Positions 23,179 through 27,308 of a stretch of 27,308 nt of DNA are shown one piece after another. Below the pieces are notes generated by a model. The model was not told the origin of the DNA. It did not search any database and saw nothing but the letters and a program-made list of their open reading frames with translations. The stretch lies in NCBI GenBank assembly GCA_964565375.1, contig CAZMEV010000037.1, positions 1 to 27,308 on the forward strand, in the 5' to 3' direction. The translations under genes were made by a program, and so were the position numbers. The stretch's first letter is position 1, and each line of letters opens with the position of its first letter. The DNA comes from SLAN01 sp964565375. Lineage in GTDB: Bacteria; Spirochaetota; Spirochaetia; DSM-27196; SKKC01.

Positions 23179-24250
23179 GGATTTCTCCTTCAGTCACCCG
23201 GTACACCAGCGTATCACTGCGGCGCAGCGGTGAAAACTGCTCGTCGGGGAGAAAAGTAAACACAGCCTGGTCGTATTCAGGCAACGAGTTGAAGAACCGT
23301 TCGCGTCTTACAGGGTCAAGTTCGAGCATAACATCGTCAAGAAGAAGCAATGGTTTCCGGGACGAGTGCATTGTGAAGAATCTACTCTGTGCAATGCGCA
23401 GAACAAGCGATATAAGACGCAACTGCCCGGTGCTGGCCGTCTCGGTGAACTCGCGGCCGTCCATGAGAAACCGGAATCGGTCGCGATGAGGCCCCTGGGT
23501 TGTGGTGCGCATTCGTGCATCTCTGTCACGTGTTTCGGCAAACAGCGTACACACATCCGAAATTCCCGCGTCTGCGTGCCAGGATGGTCTGTACTCGATT
23601 GTAAGTGGTGAATTAAATCCGGAAATACGATGATAAAGCTCCTCGAAAAGACCGCTGAACTCGCTCGCCGCATGAAGCCGTGCCCGCGTCAGATCAATGC
23701 CTGTCTCGGCAAGCTGGGGATCATAGGCATCAAGCAGCTCATACTGTTCATTTCGTATCGCGGCGTTTCTGCTCTTCAGCACCCTGGTATAGCGTCTGAG
23801 TGTGTCGAGAAATCGATCATCGTAGAGGCTCAAGGTCTGGTTGAAGAACCAGCGTCTATGGTCGGGGCTGCCGGTAACGAACCGTATATCGTCATGACAG
23901 AAGACGATACACGGGAGATTACGTATTATTTCCCGCCGGTCGACGATCGTAGCGCCGTTAACATCAATCTCCTTTCTTCCGGACGAAAAACGGATTGCGA
24001 TGTCGAGAATGTCCTCATCATGGAGTTTCAACTGTCCCGAAAGCTTTGCGCTGGTGCTTCCGCGTTTCGGCAGAATGCTGTCTTTATGGGTTCGAAAGCT
24101 TGATCCGTAACAGAGAAGATAGAACGATTCGAGAACGTTACTCTTACCCTGACCGTTTTCACCGACAAGGAAAACCTCGGGTGCGCTGAATTCAATCGTG
24201 CTGTCCGCGATATTCCGAAAATTGTAATAGCGGATCCGCTCAACGCCCAA
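23165..24250 (-). CDS. recF: DNA replication and repair protein RecF
   Basis: A 361-aa SMC-like ATPase that recognises single-strand gaps and helps load RecA through RecOR. IRYYNFRNI near the N-terminus is typical. Walker A is GENGQGKS (30-37). The signature region STGQLRLISL lies near 270, and Walker B LLLLDDVMLELDP near 300. The start is TTG at 24250, 2 nt after the dnaN stop, with no Shine-Dalgarno, so translation probably depends on ribosomes finishing dnaN. The gene end overlaps the DUF721 gene by 14 nt. Confidence 0.95.
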   Translation of the reverse strand: MGVERIRYYNFRNIADSTIEFSAPEVFLVGENGQGKSNVLESFYLLCYGSSFRTHKDSILPKRGSTSAKLSGQLKLHDEDILDIAIRFSSGRKEIDVNGATIVDRREIIRNLPCIVFCHDDIRFVTGSPDHRRWFFNQTLSLYDDRFLDTLRRYTRVLKSRNAAIRNEQYELLDAYDPQLAETGIDLTRARLHAASEFSGLFEELYHRISGFNSPLTIEYRPSWHADAGISDVCTLFAETRDRDARMRTTTQGPHRDRFRFLMDGREFTETASTGQLRLISLVLRIAQSRFFTMHSSRKPLLLLDDVMLELDPVRRERFFNSLPEYDQAVFTFLPDEQFSPLRRSDTLVYRVTEGEIHGES

Positions 24251-24252
24251 GG

Positions 24253-25356
24253 TCAGTCAAGCTGCATTGGCATGATAATATGGAAATAGGATCCGCGGGG
24301 TACTGCGAACAGGGATAGTGCTTTCGTGGGTTCGGAAAACTCTATTTCCACTTCGTCGGTTTCAATGATTTTCAGCGGATCGCTGAGATACAGGTAGTTA
24401 ATTGCCATGAGCGTCTCTTCACCCTCGTAGCTGCAGGAAAGCTCTTCGTGTGCCACTCCGATTTCGCTCTGTTCGCTTGAGATGGCTATGGAACCTGTAT
24501 TCAGTCGTACGTACACTCTTCGACTTTTTTCTACGAGAAGGCTTACACGACGGATTGCTTCGGCGAGCTCGGCTCGATTGACAGTAAATGAATGTTCCTG
24601 AGTCTCAGGGATAACACGCTGGTAGTTCGGAAACTGGCCTTCAATGAGGCTTGATGAGAGTTTCTGATTGTCGAAGTCGAAAAAAATGGATTTGGCCGTC
24701 AGCGATATGCGGACATTGCCTTCTCCACTGGCAAGTTTTCGTACAAGTCCGAGGACTTTCGGAGGAACAATAGCACCAGGAAAGTCGGGAAGCTGAGTTT
24801 CTTCATCACTTCGAATATAACTCAGTCGACGCCCGTCGGTAGCAACCATGACCAGTTGCCCTTCGACGTTTTCCATGTAGACCCCGTTCATGAAGTACCG
24901 CGTTTCATCGTCACTGACAGCGAAAATGGTCTGGCGGATCATTTCGATCAGGCGTGATTGAGGAAATTCGAAAAACGAATCCTCCGGAGCCTGGGGGATC
25001 TCCGGAAACTTTTCGCTGGAGATACTCTTGAGCTGGAAGTTGATCTTGCGGAATACCGGACTGATAGTAAACGTGTTCTCGTCGCTTGTCTGGAACTCAA
25101 TCTCTCCGGTTGGAAGTGATCTGAGGATTCCGAGCATTTTGTCGCAGAAGATGGTGCTTGAACCTTCCTGGGATACTTCGACGGGAACTTTGGTTTCGAA
25201 GCTTACTTTAAGGTCGGTTGCCCGGATAGTAAGTGTATTGTCGGTTGCAGAGAGCATAACGTTACTGAGAATGCTCAGGACGTTTCTCGATGAAATGATT
25301 TCCTGTGCAACTGAGATCTCTTTAATAAGTACATCACGCTCGCATGTAAACTTCAT
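24253..25356 (-). CDS. dnaN: DNA polymerase III beta subunit (sliding clamp)
   Basis: A 367-aa ring-forming clamp that tethers DNA polymerase III. The N-terminal MKFTCERDVLIKEISVAQEIISSRN, the internal FPEIPQAPEDSFFEFPQSRLIEMIRQTIFAVSDDETRYFMNGVY and the C-terminal YFHIIMPMQL ending are diagnostic. Length is normal. GGAGGA lies 6 nt before the ATG. A promoter candidate in the dnaA-dnaN gap gives a leader of about 14 nt. It is the first gene of dnaN-recF-DUF721. Confidence 0.97.
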   Translation of the reverse strand: MKFTCERDVLIKEISVAQEIISSRNVLSILSNVMLSATDNTLTIRATDLKVSFETKVPVEVSQEGSSTIFCDKMLGILRSLPTGEIEFQTSDENTFTISPVFRKINFQLKSISSEKFPEIPQAPEDSFFEFPQSRLIEMIRQTIFAVSDDETRYFMNGVYMENVEGQLVMVATDGRRLSYIRSDEETQLPDFPGAIVPPKVLGLVRKLASGEGNVRISLTAKSIFFDFDNQKLSSSLIEGQFPNYQRVIPETQEHSFTVNRAELAEAIRRVSLLVEKSRRVYVRLNTGSIAISSEQSEIGVAHEELSCSYEGEETLMAINYLYLSDPLKIIETDEVEIEFSEPTKALSLFAVPRGSYFHIIMPMQLD

Positions 25357-25376
25357 CCTATCCTCCGGATCGCGTC

Positions 25377-25405
25377 AAAATACCTTGTGCAACTGTTTTT
25401 CGCAA
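25377..25405 (-). promoter_or_regulatory. Promoter candidate for dnaN
   Basis: On the minus strand TTGCGA (25405-25400), a 17-bp spacer and TATTTT (25382-25377) precede the dnaN Shine-Dalgarno. Each hexamer matches the consensus at four positions. The spacer includes TTGCACA, which is similar to part of a DnaA box. Confidence 0.45.
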
Positions 25406-25695
25406 GCAAGAAAGTGGGTTCTCGATCGGTTCTAGTATCTACCCTGTATCTGTATATAATAGTAGTGCTCGTAGTAGACAGTGGTATTCTGTGGAAAAGC
25501 GGGTTAATTGCTTTCATGATCGGAGGCTGCCCGGTGGATGAATGTGCGCATTATCAGAGCGGTCTATCCACACAATACACCGGCGTTCGAAAGCTGCCCG
25601 AGTTATTCGCAATGAATCCACCGGGAAAGGGTGCTTTTGCACATGCTGTGCCCGGAATATGAACATGGGCGCTGGGCCTGGCGCTGAAGGAACAC

Positions 25696-25759
25696 GTGTT
25701 GGGACGTACGGGAAAAAGGGCTGTCCAGGTGTTGGGAGTACGGGAAAAAGGGCTGTCAG
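25696..25759. repeat. Imperfect 31-33-bp tandem duplication downstream of dnaA
   Basis: GTGTTGGGACGTACGGGAAA begins a 33-bp unit (25696-25728) that recurs at 25729-25759 as a 31-bp unit with two single-base deletions. Both contain GTACGGGAAAAAGGGCTGT. It lies 30 bp beyond the dnaA stop and forms no obvious hairpin. Confidence 0.9.
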
Positions 25760-25788
25760 GGGCGTGACAAGGGCCTGCTTGAACCGGC

Positions 25789-27159
25789 TCAGCGTGCCGA
25801 CTTTTCCTTAATGGTTCGGATAATATTCTGAATGGTCGGTTCGAGCGTTGCGTCGGTGCGCATACGACTTTCTATACGCTGACAGGCGTGCATAACCGTG
25901 GTGTGATCGCGCCCTCCGAACTCAAGTCCTACTTCGGTCGTAGAATACTCGGTGATCTCGCGCGTTATATACATTGCCAGCTGGCGAGGGAAGGTTATGA
26001 TCTGTGTGCGCTTCTTTCCCTTGAGGTCGTTGGTGGAAAGATTAAAGTACTCGGCAACCTGGCGCTGGATAAGATCTATGCTGATGTTGCTCTGCTTGGG
26101 ATTTGAAAACACGTCCTTGAGCTGCTGTTTCGCAATGTCTAGGGTAATATTCTTGTTCACAAGCTCGGCGTAGGCAATAAGCTTGGTGAGTGCACTTTCG
26201 AGATCCCGTACATTGGTTGTAACGTTCGAGCAGATGAGGCTTATGGCATCCTCGGGGATCGAGATCCCGGCCGCCTCGATCTTTTTCTTCAGAATCGCGT
26301 AGCGCGTTTCATAGCTCGGAGGCTGCAGGTCCACGTTCAGTCCGCGTTCGAACCGGCTTCGAAGCCGGTCGGCAAGTTCCCGCAGTTCGCTGACCGGCCG
26401 GTCACAGGTAAACACCATTTGCTTATTGGCATCGTAGAGCGCATTAAAGGTGTGAAACAGCTCTTCCTGGGTTTCGGTTTTCTTCTGCAGAAAGTGAATG
26501 TCATCGATAAGAAGTACATCCGCATAGCGATACTTGTTCTTGAACTGATGCATCTTCTTCTCACGGATGCTTTTTATGAACTCGTTCGTGAAGTTCTCCG
26601 CGGTGACGTAGACTACTTTCAGGTCGGAGAACTCATGATGTACGGAGTTCCCGATTGACTGTACGAGGTGCGTTTTTCCCAGTCCGACACCACCGTAAAC
26701 AAGGCAGGGGTTATATCCGGTTCCGGGATTCCGTGCTATTGCCATGGCCGCATTGGCGGCGAAACTGTTGTTCTCGCCGATTACGAAATTATCGAAGGTG
26801 TATTCCGGGCGAAGCTCCGGATGAGGTTTCTTTTTCGTATCCGCTGCCGGAGCGGGTTTGGCGGCCGGTTTCTCTGGTTTGGGGTGTTCCGGGCGCTTTG
26901 CCTGTTTGATTTCGAACTGAACCGTGAAGGGGCGTCCGGAGAGTTCGTAGAGTTTTTCCTCTATCTGGGGAAGATATCGCTGTTTAACCTGATCCCGGTA
27001 GAAGTAACTCGGAACGGACACAACGACCGTATCCTCCTCGGACCGCAAAAATTCGATCCCTGAGAACCACATTGAGTACTCCTGCTCCGAGATTTCCGAG
27101 CGGAGTTGTTTTATGGCTTCATCCCAGAAAACGGAATAACCGGCGGCCGTACTGTCCAT
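25789..27159 (-). CDS. dnaA: Chromosomal replication initiator protein DnaA
   Basis: A 456-aa AAA+ initiator that binds DnaA boxes and melts the origin. Domain I is about 1-85, followed by a Pro/Lys-rich domain II linker (about 86-115). The AAA+ domain has Walker A GGVGLGKT (156-163), Walker B LLIDDIHFL (D219, D220) and a sensor-type RLRSRFERGL. Domain IV carries the DNA-binding signature GGRDHTTVMHA (about 415-425), which is intact, so normal DnaA-box recognition is expected. The ATG at 27159 has no Shine-Dalgarno; a promoter ends 10 nt upstream, giving a near-leaderless mRNA. No DnaA boxes were seen upstream of dnaA, so autoregulation through local boxes is not evident. Confidence 0.98.
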   Translation of the reverse strand: MDSTAAGYSVFWDEAIKQLRSEISEQEYSMWFSGIEFLRSEEDTVVVSVPSYFYRDQVKQRYLPQIEEKLYELSGRPFTVQFEIKQAKRPEHPKPEKPAAKPAPAADTKKKPHPELRPEYTFDNFVIGENNSFAANAAMAIARNPGTGYNPCLVYGGVGLGKTHLVQSIGNSVHHEFSDLKVVYVTAENFTNEFIKSIREKKMHQFKNKYRYADVLLIDDIHFLQKKTETQEELFHTFNALYDANKQMVFTCDRPVSELRELADRLRSRFERGLNVDLQPPSYETRYAILKKKIEAAGISIPEDAISLICSNVTTNVRDLESALTKLIAYAELVNKNITLDIAKQQLKDVFSNPKQSNISIDLIQRQVAEYFNLSTNDLKGKKRTQIITFPRQLAMYITREITEYSTTEVGLEFGGRDHTTVMHACQRIESRMRTDATLEPTIQNIIRTIKEKSAR

Positions 27160-27169
27160 GACGCGGGCG

Positions 27170-27198
27170 AGTGTAGGCGATTACACCATCTGATTCAA
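27170..27198 (-). promoter_or_regulatory. dnaA promoter
   Basis: On the minus strand TTGAAT (27198-27193), a 17-bp spacer and TACACT (27175-27170) are followed after 10 nt by the dnaA ATG. The predicted 5' leader is only about 3 nt. Confidence 0.5.
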
Positions 27199-27258
27199 GC
27201 GAAACGACGGACAAATTTTGCTCTCTCATAATCGTGTGAGCCTTCTCGCGCACGTTTC

Positions 27259-27287
27259 TTTACCAAAGACCCCAAAAAACCTATAAT
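27259..27287 (+). promoter_or_regulatory. Divergent promoter candidate reading out of the window
   Basis: TTTACC (27259-27264), a 17-bp spacer and a perfect TATAAT (27282-27287) point rightward, away from dnaA. The window ends 21 bp later, so the gene it would serve is not visible. The 149 bp upstream of dnaA would then be a divergent promoter region. Confidence 0.4.
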
Positions 27288-27308
27288 GATCGTTGCCGCG
27301 AAATCCGC

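Larger units (their letters stand above)
25357..25788. other. dnaA-dnaN intergenic region (candidate oriC)
   Basis: These 432 bp hold no credible gene. DnaA-box-like sites are TGTGGAAAA 25490-25498 (minus orientation), CTATCCACA 25564-25572 (one mismatch) and TTTTGCACA 25635-25643. An AT-rich stretch with TATATAAT lies at 25453-25460. The right half contains a 31-33-bp tandem duplication, and the plus strand is G-rich for non-coding DNA. In Borrelia burgdorferi the origin maps between dnaA and dnaN, so this is the location expected from gene order, although its boxes are fewer than in the jag-gcvT gap. Confidence 0.5.

Noticed and set aside
25387..25662. 91-codon plus-strand open frame in the dnaA-dnaN gap
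   Set aside because: No Shine-Dalgarno, a non-ATG start and no recognisable domain. It crosses DnaA-box-like sites and a probable dnaN promoter.
27286..27308. Start of a coding region (ATGATCGTTGCC) at the right edge
   Set aside because: The ATG overlaps the TATAAT of the promoter candidate, so it would lie upstream of the expected transcription start. Too little sequence remains to support a gene.

Overview
The window looks like the chromosomal origin-proximal region of a spirochaete, probably a free-living salt- or alkali-tolerant member of the Spirochaeta / Alkalispirochaeta / Salinispira type. This is inferred from gene order (dnaA-dnaN-recF-DUF721-rpmH-rnpA-yidC-jag), a glycine cleavage system with split P protein, moderately high GC, and exported proteins rich in Asp and Glu. 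No 16S gene or other direct taxonomic marker is present.

Layout. Positions 1-164 hold a GC-rich 16-bp tandem repeat, a DtxR-like palindrome and a promoter. Positions 165-4026 (+) encode a ferric-iron ABC importer (binding protein, strong terminator, fused permease, ATPase). A zinc-type cation diffusion facilitator (4046-4927, -) converges on it. A small membrane protein and an overlapping STAS protein follow (4975-6203, +). From 6256 to 27159 every gene is on the minus strand. Read in transcription order from the right these are: dnaA; dnaN-recF-dciA-like; rpmH-rnpA-yidC-jag; gcvT-gcvH-gcvPA-gcvPB; metK and an unknown membrane protein; fxsA-lipoprotein-zwf; an FMN-binding PNPOx-like protein; and an NDP-sugar epimerase with a Ca2+/Na+ antiporter.

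The genes group into replication initiation (DnaA, beta clamp, RecF, DciA-like), membrane-protein biogenesis (YidC, Jag, RnpA, L34), one-carbon and redox metabolism (glycine cleavage, MetK, G6PD), and metal or ion transport. Only two gaps exceed 300 bp. The jag-gcvT gap (18888-19239) carries a dense cluster of DnaA-box-like 9-mers. The dnaA-dnaN gap (25357-25788) carries three boxes and a tandem duplication. Both are origin candidates. A hand sample of G and C counts shows the plus-strand skew changing sign around 22.5-24.5 kb.

Two patterns are the main novelties. Several transcription units appear to start with leaderless or near-leaderless mRNAs, with a promoter 6-10 nt from the start codon and no Shine-Dalgarno, while operon-internal genes mostly have a Shine-Dalgarno. 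Small tandem duplications (28-38 bp) sit at gene boundaries. One, at the gcvPA/gcvPB junction, creates a 13-codon mini-cistron linked to both neighbours by ATGA overlaps. No tRNA, rRNA, CRISPR array, insertion sequence or riboswitch was recognised.
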